DNA from: Aliihoeflea aestuarii
GTDB taxonomy: Bacteria; Pseudomonadota; Alphaproteobacteria; Rhizobiales; Rhizobiaceae
Assembly: GCF_024105665.1 (NCBI RefSeq)
Contig: NZ_JAAAMK010000006.1
Location: forward strand, 151,307-215,306
Reading direction: 5' to 3'
DNA: 64,000 nucleotides
The translations under genes were made by a program, and so were the position numbers. The notes under the pieces are model-generated. The model did not search any database and was not told where the DNA came from. It worked only from the letters and a program-made list of their open reading frames with translations. Shown piece by piece: positions 9,228-18,338 of this stretch (its first letter is position 1; each line of letters starts with the position of its first letter).

Positions 9228-9345
9228 AGGGAACAGGGAAAAAAGGGAGTAGGGAACAGGGAAGTAATGAATACAGCACCTGCCCGACCTCCCATCTTTC
9301 CCTCTTCCCTTTTTCCCCTATTCCCTTACTGCCTTACTCCCCAAT
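9226..9345. repeat. Purine/pyrimidine-skewed imperfect inverted repeat
   Basis: The left side (about 9226-9266) is a run of AGGGAACAGGGAA-type units. The right side (about 9296-9342) is a run of TTCCCT-type units, so the transcript could fold into one long imperfect hairpin between aroC and ribB. Each strand is almost pure purine on one side and pure pyrimidine on the other. It differs from the other repeats in the window. Confidence 0.7.
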
Positions 9346-9367
9346 GCTTGCGAACGAAGTGACCCCC

Positions 9368-10471
9368 ATGCCCTACGACCAGAAGAAAATCGTCGAAGCC
9401 ATCCGCGCTTTCGAAAACGGCGAGATCGTCGTCGTCATGGACGATGACGGGCGCGAGAACGAGGGTGATCTGATCGTCGCGGCGGTGCATTGTACGCCCG
9501 AAAAGATGGCCTTCATCGTGCGCCATACGTCCGGCATCGTCTGCACGCCGATGACGCGCGAAGACGCCAAGCGGCTCAACCTCAACCCCATGGTCGCCGA
9601 CAATGACGCGCCGCATTCCACGGCCTTCACGATCTCGGTGGATTTCAAGCACGGCACGACGACCGGCATTTCGGCCGACGACCGCACCTTGACGGTTCGC
9701 AATTTGGCCAACGGCAATGTCGGCGCGTCCGACTTCGTCCGTCCCGGTCACATCTTCCCGCTGGTGGCGCGGGAGGGCGGCGTCTTGATGCGCTCCGGCC
9801 ATACCGAAGCGGCCGTCGATCTGTGCAAGCTCGCCGGCCTGCCGGCGGTCGGCGTCATCTGCGAACTCGTCAATGACGACGGCTCGGTCATGCGCGGTCC
9901 GCAGGTGCAGGACTTCGCGAAAAAGAATGGCCTCAGGGAAGTCTCCGTTGCCGATCTCATCGCCTATCGCCAGCGCCAGGAAACGCTCATCGAGCGGGTC
10001 AGCGATTTCGAGATCGAAACGCCTTCCGGCAAGGCGCGGGCGCTGACCTATCGCCTGCCTTGGGACACGATGCACCACCTCGCCATCGTCTATGGCGACA
10101 TTCGCGACGGTCGCGACGTGCCGGTACGCCTGCATATTGAGGACGTGGTGACGGACGTGTTCGGCCCACGCACCGTCCTAGAGCGCGCCATGACGCGCTT
10201 CGGGGAGGATCGCGGCGTTCTCGTCTATCTGCGTGAAGGCTCCGTCGGCGTCGGGCACACGGGTCGCAATCGTGCGCAGGGCGGCGACGCCGAGGCGCAT
10301 GAGGAGGCGCTGCGCCGTGAGGACGAATGGCGCGAGATCGGCCTGGGCGCGCAGATCCTGCGCGATCTCGGCATCTCCTCGATCAGGCTCCTGTCGTCGC
10401 GCACGCGCCACTATGTCGGGCTCGAAGGCTTCGGCATCGAGATCGCCTCGACCGAGATCGTTGAATCCTGA
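9368..10471 (+). CDS. ribB: 3,4-Dihydroxy-2-butanone-4-phosphate synthase with degenerate GTP-cyclohydrolase-II-like domain
   Basis: The N-terminal ~200 residues form a complete DHBP synthase, which makes the four-carbon unit for riboflavin from ribulose 5-phosphate (DDDGRENEGDL, HTSGIVCTPM, RPGHIFPL, RSGHTEAAVDL). The C-terminal ~160 residues align with GTP cyclohydrolase II, but the zinc ligands are gone: the usual GDVFGS-x-x-C-D-C region reads TDVFGPRTVLERAM, without cysteines. This arrangement is known in proteobacteria as ribBX, and a separate GTP cyclohydrolase should exist elsewhere. The ATG at 9368 gives MPYDQKKIVEAI; another at 9344 lies at the edge of the repeat and has no binding site. 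Confidence 0.93.
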   Translation: MPYDQKKIVEAIRAFENGEIVVVMDDDGRENEGDLIVAAVHCTPEKMAFIVRHTSGIVCTPMTREDAKRLNLNPMVADNDAPHSTAFTISVDFKHGTTTGISADDRTLTVRNLANGNVGASDFVRPGHIFPLVAREGGVLMRSGHTEAAVDLCKLAGLPAVGVICELVNDDGSVMRGPQVQDFAKKNGLREVSVADLIAYRQRQETLIERVSDFEIETPSGKARALTYRLPWDTMHHLAIVYGDIRDGRDVPVRLHIEDVVTDVFGPRTVLERAMTRFGEDRGVLVYLREGSVGVGHTGRNRAQGGDAEAHEEALRREDEWREIGLGAQILRDLGISSIRLLSSRTRHYVGLEGFGIEIASTEIVES

Positions 10472-10542
10472 TCGCTGTTGATCGTCATCATCGAATCGGA
10501 TCGGGGCGTGGTCACGCGCCCTGATTGCCCCTATATCGGGGC

Positions 10543-11469
<927 letters not shown>

Positions 11470-11471
11470 CC

Positions 11472-11732
11472 ATGACCGAAACGACCGAAACCCCGAACGC
11501 GGACATCAAGGCGATGAGCTTCGAGCAGGCGCTGGAAGCTCTGGAGCGTATCGTGGACGATCTGGAACGCGGCGACGTGCCACTCGACCAGTCCATCCGC
11601 ATCTACGAGCGCGGCGAGGCGCTGAAGGCGCATTGCGATTATCTCTTGAAGGCCGCCGAAGACAAGGTTGAAAAGATTCGCCTTTCCCGCGACGGCAGAC
11701 CGTCCGGGATCGAGCCGCTCGACGGGGAGTAA
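11472..11732 (+). CDS. xseB: Exodeoxyribonuclease VII small subunit
   Basis: This is the small subunit of exonuclease VII, which degrades single-stranded DNA together with XseA. The 86 residues include the typical helical-hairpin sequence [20 protein letters not shown], then [19 protein letters not shown]. The reading frame also has an ATG at 11466 overlapping the stop of the upstream gene, but AAGGG ends directly before it; the ATG at 11472 has that site at 6 nt and is preferred. Downstream, a toxin-antitoxin pair separates it from dxs, with which it is often adjacent in this group. Confidence 0.93.
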   Translation: MTETTETPNADIKAMSFEQALEALERIVDDLERGDVPLDQSIRIYERGEALKAHCDYLLKAAEDKVEKIRLSRDGRPSGIEPLDGE

Positions 11733-11733
11733 C

Positions 11734-11762
11734 TTGCGCAAGGTCAGGTGCTGCATTATCTT
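11734..11762 (+). promoter_or_regulatory. Candidate promoter of the VapB/VapC operon
   Basis: TTGCGC (11734-11739) is followed after exactly 17 nt by TATCTT (11757-11762), a plausible sigma-70-type pair just upstream of the antitoxin gene. The -10 box abuts the palindrome at 11761-11778. This layout lets a bound antitoxin block the polymerase. The call rests on sequence alone. Confidence 0.5.
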
Positions 11763-11778
11763 AGCCAGACTTGGCTAA
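11761..11778. promoter_or_regulatory. Candidate antitoxin operator (perfect 7-bp inverted repeat)
   Basis: TTAGCCA-GACT-TGGCTAA is a perfect inverted repeat with a 4-nt centre, lying between the -10 box and the AGGAGG of the antitoxin gene. Type II antitoxins of the Phd/VapB kind usually repress their own operon from such a site. Confidence 0.6.
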
Positions 11779-11788
11779 GGAGGCCGTG

Positions 11789-12052
11789 ATGACCACCGTC
11801 AACATGCTTCAGGCAAAAACGACATTGTCGCGTCTCGTCGACGCCATCGAAAGCGGCGCCGAGAGCGAGATCGTCATCGCGCGCAACGGCAAGCCCGCTG
11901 CCAAGCTCGTGCCTCTGGACGCACCGGGTAAGAAGAGTATCCGCTTCGGCCTTGCCGAGGGCAAATATCCTCCGATGGACTTCGAGGCATTCCAGGCAAT
12001 GGATGCCGAGATCGAAGCGATGTTTCTGGCCGAAGACCCGCCACGCAAGTGA
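11789..12052 (+). CDS. Type II toxin-antitoxin antitoxin, Phd/YefM-like (VapB)
   Basis: This 87-residue protein would neutralise the PIN toxin encoded just downstream and repress the operon. The N-terminal MTTVNMLQAKTTLSRLVDAI and EIVIARNGKPAAKLVPL are the DNA-binding fold of the Phd/YefM type. The acidic C-terminal tail (from about residue 60) is the usual toxin-wrapping segment. AGGAGG lies 5-10 nt before the ATG at 11789; the ATG at 11771 would overlap the operator and is unlikely. The stop TGA overlaps the GTG start of the toxin gene. Confidence 0.9.
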   Translation: MTTVNMLQAKTTLSRLVDAIESGAESEIVIARNGKPAAKLVPLDAPGKKSIRFGLAEGKYPPMDFEAFQAMDAEIEAMFLAEDPPRK

Positions 12053-12441
12053 GACTATTGCTCGACACGCATGTTGCGATCTGGTCGGTAAATCTGCCTA
12101 AGCGCATCCCGCAACATATCCGCGATACCATCTCGGAAAACGCGGGCGAGGTTGCCGTTTCTGTAGCCAGTGTTTGGGAAATCGCGATCAAGCACCAGCT
12201 CGGCCGAATTGATGCACCGCCGTTTTCAGGCCATCAGGCCATAATCGAGTTCGAGGCGGCAGGTTTTCAGTTGCTCCCCGTCGAGGCTCGACACGCCGCC
12301 TTCGTCGAGCGCCTGCCTCTTATCCATTCCGATCCGTTCGACCGCCTGATGCTGGCGCAATCGATTGTCGAGGGCATGCAGTTCGTCACGTATGATCGGC
12401 ATCTTTCGCGCTATGATACGGCGGTCCTGACCTGGCCATAA
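12049..12441 (+). CDS. Type II toxin-antitoxin toxin, PIN domain (VapC)
   Basis: This 130-residue PIN-domain protein is probably an RNase that is toxic when free of its antitoxin. Acidic residues expected in the Mg-binding pocket are visible: LLLDTHVAIW (Asp near 6), SVWEIAIK (Glu near 44), HSDPFDRLMLAQS (Asp pair near 95-99) and FVTYDRHLSRY (Asp near 115). It starts with GTG at 12049, overlapping the antitoxin stop by 4 nt, the usual coupling in these operons. The RNA target is unknown. The pair lies between xseB and dxs, so it looks like an accessory insertion. Confidence 0.9.
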   Translation: MRLLLDTHVAIWSVNLPKRIPQHIRDTISENAGEVAVSVASVWEIAIKHQLGRIDAPPFSGHQAIIEFEAAGFQLLPVEARHAAFVERLPLIHSDPFDRLMLAQSIVEGMQFVTYDRHLSRYDTAVLTWP

Positions 12442-12552
12442 GCTTCCCTGTCGAGCTGGCGCAAAAGCGCGCACTCTCCTGCGGAAAGGTCGAACGCATT
12501 TACTTTCGCAGGCCAAGTCACTATCTCCCACGCTAACGTGCGACGAGAAATC

Positions 12553-14475
12553 ATGGCCCTATTCAAATCCCCGCCCGACACGCCGCTTCTGGATCAGGTC
12601 AAGGTTCCGGCCGACCTGCGCCGTCTGAAGGAAGGCGAACTTCCCCAGCTTGCCGACGAGTTGCGCCAGGAGATGATCGACGCCGTCTCGCAGACCGGCG
12701 GCCATCTCGGCGCGGGTCTCGGGGTGGTCGAACTGACCGTCGCGCTGCACTACGTTTTCGACACACCCGCCGACCGCATCATCTGGGATGTCGGCCATCA
12801 GGCCTATCCCCACAAGATTCTCACCGGCCGGCGCGAGCGCATCCGCACGCTGCGGCAGGAAAACGGCCTGTCCGGTTTCACCAAGCGTTCGGAAAGCGAA
12901 TACGACCCCTTCGGCGCGGCGCATTCCTCGACCTCGATCTCGGCCGGTCTCGGCATGGCCGTGGCGCGCGATCTTTCTGGCGGCGCGAACAACGTTATTG
13001 CCGTCATCGGTGACGGCGCGATGTCGGCCGGCATGGCCTATGAGGCGATGAACAATGCCGGCGCGCTCGACGCGCGGCTGATCGTGATCCTCAATGACAA
13101 CGACATGTCGATCGCTCCGCCCTCCGGAGCGATGAGCCACTATCTGGCGCGCCTCGCATCGGGCTCGACCTATGCCGGCATCCGCGATTTCGGCAAGAAG
13201 CTTACCTCCTATCTCGGCAAGCGCGCCGACAAGGCGATCACCCGCGCGGTGGAACATGCGCGCGGCTATGTCACCGGCGGCACGCTGTTCGAGGAACTCG
13301 GCTTTTTCCATATCGGTCCCATCGATGGGCACAATCTGGAACATCTCGTCCCGGTCCTGAAGAATGTGCGCGAGAACGGGCAGGGGCCTGTCCTGATCCA
13401 TGTCGTGACCAAAAAGGGCAAGGGCTACGCACCTGCCGAGGAAGCGGCCGACAAATATCACGGCGTATCGAAATTCGACGTCATCTCCGGCGCACAGACG
13501 AAAGCCCCCGCGAATGCGCCGTCCTACACGAAGGTCTTCGCGGACGCGCTCGTTCAGGAAGCGCAGGAGGACGAGAAGATCGTCGCGGTGACCGCCGCCA
13601 TGCCCTCCGGCACCGGTCTCGATACCTTCGGCAAGGCATTTCCCGAGCGTACCTTCGATGTCGGAATCGCCGAGCAGCATGGCGTTACTTTTGCCGCCGG
13701 TTTGGCCACCGAGGGCTACAAACCCTTCGCCACCATCTATTCGACCTTCCTTCAGCGCGCCTACGATCAGGTTGTCCATGACGTGGCGATCCAGAAGCTG
13801 CCGGTGCGCTTTCCGATCGACCGTGCCGGTTTCGTCGGTGCCGACGGCGCGACGCATTGCGGCGCTTTCGACGTAACTTACCTTGCGTCGCTGCCCGGTT
13901 TCGTCGTCATGGCGGCCGCCGACGAGGCGGAACTGAAGCACATGGTCCGCACCGCAGCCGCCTATGATGACGGTCCAATCTCGTTCCGCTACCCGCGCGG
14001 CAACGGCGTCGGCGTCGAGATGCCTGCGCGTGGCGAGATACTGGAAATCGGCAAGGGCCGCATTGTCAAGCAAGGCACCAAGGTCGCGCTTCTCTCCTTC
14101 GGCACACGATTGGCCGATTGCCTGCTCGCAGCCGAGGAACTCGAGGCGGCCGGCCTGTCCACCACGGTCGCCGACGCACGTTTCGCCAAGCCGCTTGACG
14201 AGAATCTGGTCCGTCGTCTGGCGCGGGAGCACGAGGTGCTGCTCACCGTCGAGGAAGGCGCGATCGGCGGCTTTGCAAGCCACGTCCTGCATTTCCTTGC
14301 CCATGACGGGCTGCTCGAAACCGGCATCAAGGTCCGCCCGTTGATCCTGCCGGACGAATTTACCGACCATGCCAAGCCCGAAAAGATGTATGCGGACGCC
14401 GGCCTCGATTCGGCCGGCATCGTTCGCACCGTCTTTTCCGCACTGGGCCGCGACCACGCCGCTGCGACGGCGTGA
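12553..14475 (+). CDS. dxs: 1-Deoxy-D-xylulose-5-phosphate synthase
   Basis: This thiamine diphosphate enzyme condenses pyruvate and glyceraldehyde 3-phosphate, the first step of the MEP isoprenoid pathway. It has 640 residues, the usual size. Landmarks are [37 protein letters not shown], the TPP motif [33 protein letters not shown], and [17 protein letters not shown] of the transketolase-like middle domain, then a C-terminal domain ending near GLDSAGIV. The ATG at 12553 gives [14 protein letters not shown]; a GTG at 12538 adds only five residues. ispH, the last enzyme of the same pathway, lies at 29146. A frameshifted DUF1772 gene is convergent 3 nt away. Confidence 0.97.
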   Translation: MALFKSPPDTPLLDQVKVPADLRRLKEGELPQLADELRQEMIDAVSQTGGHLGAGLGVVELTVALHYVFDTPADRIIWDVGHQAYPHKILTGRRERIRTLRQENGLSGFTKRSESEYDPFGAAHSSTSISAGLGMAVARDLSGGANNVIAVIGDGAMSAGMAYEAMNNAGALDARLIVILNDNDMSIAPPSGAMSHYLARLASGSTYAGIRDFGKKLTSYLGKRADKAITRAVEHARGYVTGGTLFEELGFFHIGPIDGHNLEHLVPVLKNVRENGQGPVLIHVVTKKGKGYAPAEEAADKYHGVSKFDVISGAQTKAPANAPSYTKVFADALVQEAQEDEKIVAVTAAMPSGTGLDTFGKAFPERTFDVGIAEQHGVTFAAGLATEGYKPFATIYSTFLQRAYDQVVHDVAIQKLPVRFPIDRAGFVGADGATHCGAFDVTYLASLPGFVVMAAADEAELKHMVRTAAAYDDGPISFRYPRGNGVGVEMPARGEILEIGKGRIVKQGTKVALLSFGTRLADCLLAAEELEAAGLSTTVADARFAKPLDENLVRRLAREHEVLLTVEEGAIGGFASHVLHFLAHDGLLETGIKVRPLILPDEFTDHAKPEKMYADAGLDSAGIVRTVFSALGRDHAAATA

Positions 14476-14478
14476 TCT

Positions 14479-14894
14479 TCAGCCGAGGGAAGCGGCCAGA
14501 AAACTCGCAAGAGCCGCAAGGCCAAGCACCGTGCGAACTGCGTGCAGCCGGTTCCATTGCCGCAACGAGGTAGTGGCATCGTCCGGCATTTCATCGAGGC
14601 GCTTGTTCAACGGCATCATCACGAAAAGCGTATACGGCCAGTTCGTGATCATCAGCAGCGCGCCGGCGAGCCACAACCAGTCGCCGGACATCCACCAGGC
14701 CGCCGCGCCACAGACGAACCGGCGATCGCAAGGCTGGCCTGCATGGCAAAGCCTCGCTTGTAGGCAGGCTTCCATTGCGCGAGCGCTGCCGTAGAAGGAA
14801 GCGTCATGCGCGCCGGATGCTCGGTGAAATTGATGTAGAAGGCGGCGCCGGAAAACAGCGCCGCGACCGCGATGGCGATTTGGCCAACGAACAT
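14479..14894 (-). pseudogene. DUF1772 membrane protein, frameshifted
   Basis: Read from the ATG at 14894, the first part ([19 protein letters not shown], then [18 protein letters not shown]) is the N-terminus of a DUF1772 integral membrane protein. It then runs into an unrelated frame near 14717-14722. The other frame continues exactly where the family should ([20 protein letters not shown], then MITNWPYTLFVMMPLNKRL and WNRLHAVRTVLG) to the stop at 14479. Inserting one base at GCCGG|TTCGTC restores a single ~138-residue protein with about four membrane segments. Either a one-base deletion inactivated the gene or it is a sequencing error. The function of the family is unknown. Confidence 0.85.
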
Positions 14895-14972
14895 CTACCT
14901 AACCCTTCTGCCGAATGAATCGTCAGCGCTGCCGCCCTTGCGTCCTGCCGATCCTTGCCTCAAAGAGCCTGA

Positions 14973-15731
14973 ATGACCATCGGTTCCCGAAATTCATCTC
15001 GCCTCGACGAGCTTCTTGTGGTGCGCGGCCTGTTTGCCTCGCGTTCGCGGGCACGCGACGCCGTCCTGCGCGGCACGGTCGAGGTTGACGGTGTCAAGGC
15101 AACGAAGCCGGGCGCGACCTTTGCGATCGATGCCGCCCTTTCGGTGGACGATCCGGCGCAAAATTACGTCTCGCGCGCGGCGCTCAAGCTGATCCACGCA
15201 CTCGATGTGTTCAGCCTCGATCCAAATGGCGCGCTGGCGCTCGATATCGGCGCCTCGACCGGCGGCTTCACGCAGGTTCTGCTCGAACGCGGCGCATCGC
15301 ACGTCTTCGCCGTCGATGTCGGTCACGGCCAATTTGACGCCGGGCTCGCCGCCGATCCGCGTGTATCCTCCATCGAGGGGCTGAACGCGCGTGACCTGTC
15401 TCTGGCCGATCTGGACGGTCAGACACCCGATTTTCTCGTCACCGACGTGTCCTTCATTTCGCTGAAACTCGCGCTGCCGCCCGCTCTCGACCTTGCGGCT
15501 CCCGGTGCGCGGGGCGTCTTTCTGGTCAAGCCGCAATTCGAAGCGGGACGCGACGCGATCGGCAAGGGCGGCCTGTTGCGCAATCCGGCCGATGCCGACC
15601 GCGTCGCAGATGAGTTGCGCGAGTGGCTGGACGACGTTCCGAGCTGGCGCGTGACGGGTGTGGTCCCGTCCCCCATCGAAGGCGGCGACGGGAACCGCGA
15701 ATTTCTCATGGCCGGAGTGAAAGATCGATGA
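14973..15731 (+). CDS. tlyA: TlyA family rRNA methyltransferase / hemolysin-like protein
   Basis: This 252-residue protein has an N-terminal S4 RNA-binding domain (SSRLDELLVVRGLFASRSRA, residues 4-60) and a C-terminal FtsJ-like methyltransferase domain with the SAM motif ALDIGASTGGFTQVLLERGA. The family 2'-O-methylates cytidines in ribosomal RNA; older annotations call it hemolysin A. Later landmarks are FLVTDVSFISLKLALPP and LVKPQFEAG. Its stop overlaps the start of the next RNA methyltransferase gene (ATGA at 15728-15731), so the two form one operon. Confidence 0.93.
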   Translation: MTIGSRNSSRLDELLVVRGLFASRSRARDAVLRGTVEVDGVKATKPGATFAIDAALSVDDPAQNYVSRAALKLIHALDVFSLDPNGALALDIGASTGGFTQVLLERGASHVFAVDVGHGQFDAGLAADPRVSSIEGLNARDLSLADLDGQTPDFLVTDVSFISLKLALPPALDLAAPGARGVFLVKPQFEAGRDAIGKGGLLRNPADADRVADELREWLDDVPSWRVTGVVPSPIEGGDGNREFLMAGVKDR

Positions 15732-16972
15732 GCGCTGTTTTGACCATCGATCATCTGGGCGCGCAGGGCGACGGCGTCGCGGCGACGTCTGCCGGTCAGG
15801 TGTTCGTGCCGTTCACGCTTGCCGGCGAGCGGGTGACGGTCGCCGTCACCAAAGGGCGGGGCGATCTGCTCGCCATTATCGATGCCGCACGCGAGCGCGT
15901 AGATCCCGCCTGTCGTCATTTCGGCACCTGCGGCGGCTGCGCGCTCCAGCACATGGAGATGTCGGCCTATCTGGGCTGGAAGCGCGACAAGGTCGCCGCC
16001 GCATTGACGGGCAGGGGCATCGATGCACCCGTCGCCGATATCGTCGCCTGCGCGCCGCATTCGCGCCGCCGCGTCGTCTTTGCCGCCCGCCGCACCGAAA
16101 AGGCGATGCTGCTCGGCTACAATCAGGCACTGTCGCATCAGATCATCGATATCGCGGAATGCCCGATTTCGGTTCCCGTCATCGTCGAGGCGCTGCCGCA
16201 ACTGCGCCAATTGGCGGGCATCCTGTGCAACACCGGCGACGCGTTCAAGATGTCGGTGACGGCGACGACGAGCGGCCTCGATATCGAGTTCCGCGACGCA
16301 GGCAAGCTGACCGACACCGCGCGCCACGCAGCATCCCGTTTCGCGCTCGATGCCGGCTTCGCGCGCGTCAGTGCGGATGGCGAAATCGTTATCGAACCCG
16401 TCAAACCGATGCTGCCTGCCGGCGATGTGCCGGTCGATCTTCCACCCGGCGCTTTCGTTCAGGCCGTTGCCTCCGCCGAAGAGGCGATGGCCGATCTCGT
16501 CGCCGGCCATCTGCGCCGCGCGAAAAACGTTACCGATCTTTTCTGCGGCTGGGGCACCTTCGCGCTGCGACTGGCCAAGCGCAGTCAGGTCCACGCGGTG
16601 GAGGCCCACCAGCCCGCGCTCGACGCGCTCGACCGCGCGTTTCGCTTTGGCGAGGGGCTGAAGCGCGTGACGACGGAACGGCGCGATCTGTTCCGCCGTC
16701 CCGTGACGTTCAAGGAACTCGACGCCAGATTCGACGGGCTCGTCTTCGACCCGCCCCGCGCCGGGGCCGAGGATCAGGCAACGCAGATCGCCCGCTCGAA
16801 CGTGCCCTATGTGGCGGCCGTCTCCTGCAATCCGGTCACGCTCGCGCGCGACCTCGAAATCCTGATTGCAGGCGGCTACACGCTCAAATCCGTCACGCCG
16901 GTCGACCAGTTTCTCTGGTCGGCGCATGTCGAAGCCGTCGCGCTCCTGGAAAAGCCGAGGAAGCGGCGCTGA
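15728..16972 (+). CDS. Class I SAM-dependent RNA (uracil-C5) methyltransferase, RumA/TrmA family
   Basis: This 414-residue protein has a short TRAM-like N-terminal domain (residues 1-50), an iron-sulfur cluster motif CRHFGTCGGCALQHM with a further Cys in DIAECPIS, a Rossmann methyltransferase domain (VTDLFCGWGTFALRLA) and the catalytic nucleophile in YVAAVSCNPVTLARDL. The family makes 5-methyluridine in 23S rRNA or tRNA; the exact site cannot be assigned. FDPPRAGAEDQ is the usual catalytic-loop segment. It starts within the tlyA stop (ATGA) and ends 53 nt before repeat copy D. Confidence 0.93.
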   Translation: MSAVLTIDHLGAQGDGVAATSAGQVFVPFTLAGERVTVAVTKGRGDLLAIIDAARERVDPACRHFGTCGGCALQHMEMSAYLGWKRDKVAAALTGRGIDAPVADIVACAPHSRRRVVFAARRTEKAMLLGYNQALSHQIIDIAECPISVPVIVEALPQLRQLAGILCNTGDAFKMSVTATTSGLDIEFRDAGKLTDTARHAASRFALDAGFARVSADGEIVIEPVKPMLPAGDVPVDLPPGAFVQAVASAEEAMADLVAGHLRRAKNVTDLFCGWGTFALRLAKRSQVHAVEAHQPALDALDRAFRFGEGLKRVTTERRDLFRRPVTFKELDARFDGLVFDPPRAGAEDQATQIARSNVPYVAAVSCNPVTLARDLEILIAGGYTLKSVTPVDQFLWSAHVEAVALLEKPRKRR

Positions 16973-17024
16973 ACGGGCCGTTTGCGCCGGCCCATTCCTT
17001 GCCGAGCAGACGACTGGAAGTTTA

Positions 17025-17151
17025 GTGGCATGGACCCCTGTGACGAGCACAGGGGTGACGGGATAGATGGTTTTTGCCAATCGGCGACGCTGGCGACTTC
17101 CATCAACCGTTCCGCCGTCACCCCTGTGCTCGTCACAGGGGTCCATGCCTC
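17025..17151. repeat. MITE-like inverted-arm element, copy D (GC-rich variant)
   Basis: The arms read TGGCATGG-ACCCCTGTG-N5-CACAGGGGT and the reverse complement, so both sides of the hairpin carry compensating A/T to G/C changes compared with the other copies. The right arm ends at 17151. The interior contains TTTGCCAATCGGCGACGCTGG, related to copies H and I. It lies between the convergent RNA methyltransferase and cobB genes. Confidence 0.9.
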
Positions 17152-17190
17152 GCAATCGCCGTCACGCCGATGGTGCAATGCTGCCCGGCG

Positions 17191-17898
17191 TCAGCCACCC
17201 AGTATCCGCTCGACAAACACCGGCACGATCTCCGTCGCTTTTCCGTAATGCGCTTCGGCGAAATGGCTGCGCCCTTCGGACGGTTCGAGGTTAAGCTCCA
17301 CCGTATGCGCGCCGGCGAACTTCGCTTCCTCCACGAAACCGGCGGCCGGATAGACATTGCCGCTGGTGCCGATCGAGACGAACAGGTCGCACAGCGCGAT
17401 CGCGGCCGAAATGCGCTCCATCTGGTAGGGCATCTCGCCGAACCAGACCACGTCGGGGCGCAGATGGCCGGTGCTGCCGCACGCCCCGCAGATGGAGAAC
17501 GCGTCCATGTCTTCCCTCCAGCCATGGCGCGTGCCGCAGCGGACGCACAACGCGCGCGCGAGTTCGCCGTGCATATGGACAAGTCGCTGCGATCCGGCGC
17601 GCTCGTGCAAATCGTCGATGTTCTGGGTGACGAACAGGACATTGCCTGAAAATTCCCGCTCCAGCTTTGCAAGCGCGATATGCGCCGCATTCGGCTGGAT
17701 TCCTTTCAGCCCCTGCCGGCGCTGATTGTAAAAATCATGGACAAGGCTTGGATTGCGCGCGAAGCCTTCTGGCGTCGCAACATCCCGATAATCCACCTTC
17801 GCCCAGATGCCGCCTTCGTCCCGGAACGTGTCCACGCCCGATTCGGCGGAAATTCCGGCGCCGGTCAAGATCACGATTCGGGACGGCTTGTCGGTCAT
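17191..17898 (-). CDS. cobB: NAD-dependent protein deacylase, sirtuin
   Basis: This 235-residue sirtuin removes acyl groups from lysines, using NAD and releasing nicotinamide. The NAD motif GAGISAESG is at 13-21, TQNIDDLH at 91-98, and the catalytic His110 is in HMHGE. The structural zinc is held by Cys118/Cys121 and Cys137/Cys140. Tyr57-x-x-Arg60 in HDFYNQRR is the pair that favours succinyl and malonyl lysine in CobB/SIRT5-type enzymes. The start at 17898 places GAGIS at the usual distance from the N-terminus. It is divergent from an Xre/RES toxin-antitoxin operon 74 nt away. Confidence 0.95.
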   Translation of the reverse strand: MTDKPSRIVILTGAGISAESGVDTFRDEGGIWAKVDYRDVATPEGFARNPSLVHDFYNQRRQGLKGIQPNAAHIALAKLEREFSGNVLFVTQNIDDLHERAGSQRLVHMHGELARALCVRCGTRHGWREDMDAFSICGACGSTGHLRPDVVWFGEMPYQMERISAAIALCDLFVSIGTSGNVYPAAGFVEEAKFAGAHTVELNLEPSEGRSHFAEAHYGKATEIVPVFVERILGG

Positions 17899-17940
17899 TG
17901 GCTTGAAACGATCCTCAAGTGAGCTTAAATTGAGCGTACA

Positions 17941-17953
17941 ATGATCATATCAT
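17941..17953. promoter_or_regulatory. Candidate operator upstream of the Xre antitoxin gene
   Basis: ATGAT-CAT-ATCAT is a 5-bp inverted repeat with a 3-nt centre, 20 nt before the antitoxin start and overlapping a TACAAT -10-like box (17937-17942). No good -35 box is visible. A palindrome here is expected for an autoregulated antitoxin. Confidence 0.35.
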
Positions 17954-17972
17954 GCGCAATTGGAGTTATTTC

Positions 17973-18338
17973 ATGGTTACGCTCGATGCATTCGCTGCGC
18001 ACTACGGAAGCGACGACACGCCGTTTCTATCCGCCCGCCGCGTTTCCGAAAAGCTCGGCGTGACGATGAGCGAGCTTGCCGGTCTCATCGGGGTCGCGCG
18101 CAACACGCTCGCCGCCTCGAAGGGCGCGCGCAAGGTTGATGCGGCACTCAGCCCGCTTGTGCGCATTCTCGCCATGGCGGCCGAGATGTCGGGCAGCGAG
18201 GCACGGGCCGCGGTCTGGTTCAAGCACCAGCCTATTCCCGGCTGGTCGGGCAAGACGGCCTACGATCTCGTTCATGACGGCAAGGCCGACAAGGTGCTTG
18301 CCTATCTGGAATCGGTGCGCGCCGGCATCTATGCCTGA
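17973..18338 (+). CDS. Antitoxin of the MbcA/ParS/Xre family
   Basis: This 121-residue protein is the likely partner and repressor for the RES toxin just downstream. It has an Xre-type helix-turn-helix (VSEKLGVTMSELAGLIGVAR, about residues 25-45) and a C-terminal toxin-binding domain with AAVWFKHQPIPGWSGKTAYD. The last residues (YLESVRAGIYA) are typical of the DUF2384 domain. GGAG lies 7 nt before the ATG at 17973, so I prefer it to the ATG at 17952, which overlaps the palindrome. The toxin gene starts 8 nt before this gene ends. Confidence 0.88.
   Translation: MVTLDAFAAHYGSDDTPFLSARRVSEKLGVTMSELAGLIGVARNTLAASKGARKVDAALSPLVRILAMAAEMSGSEARAAVWFKHQPIPGWSGKTAYDLVHDGKADKVLAYLESVRAGIYA

Noticed and set aside
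9226..9345. FMN riboswitch before ribB
   Set aside because: The conserved RFN element segments are not recognisable; the region is a purine/pyrimidine-skewed repeat.
17903..17942. Full promoter for the Xre antitoxin gene (TTGAAA with TACAAT)
   Set aside because: The boxes are 28 nt apart, too far for a sigma-70 promoter; only the palindrome is reported.
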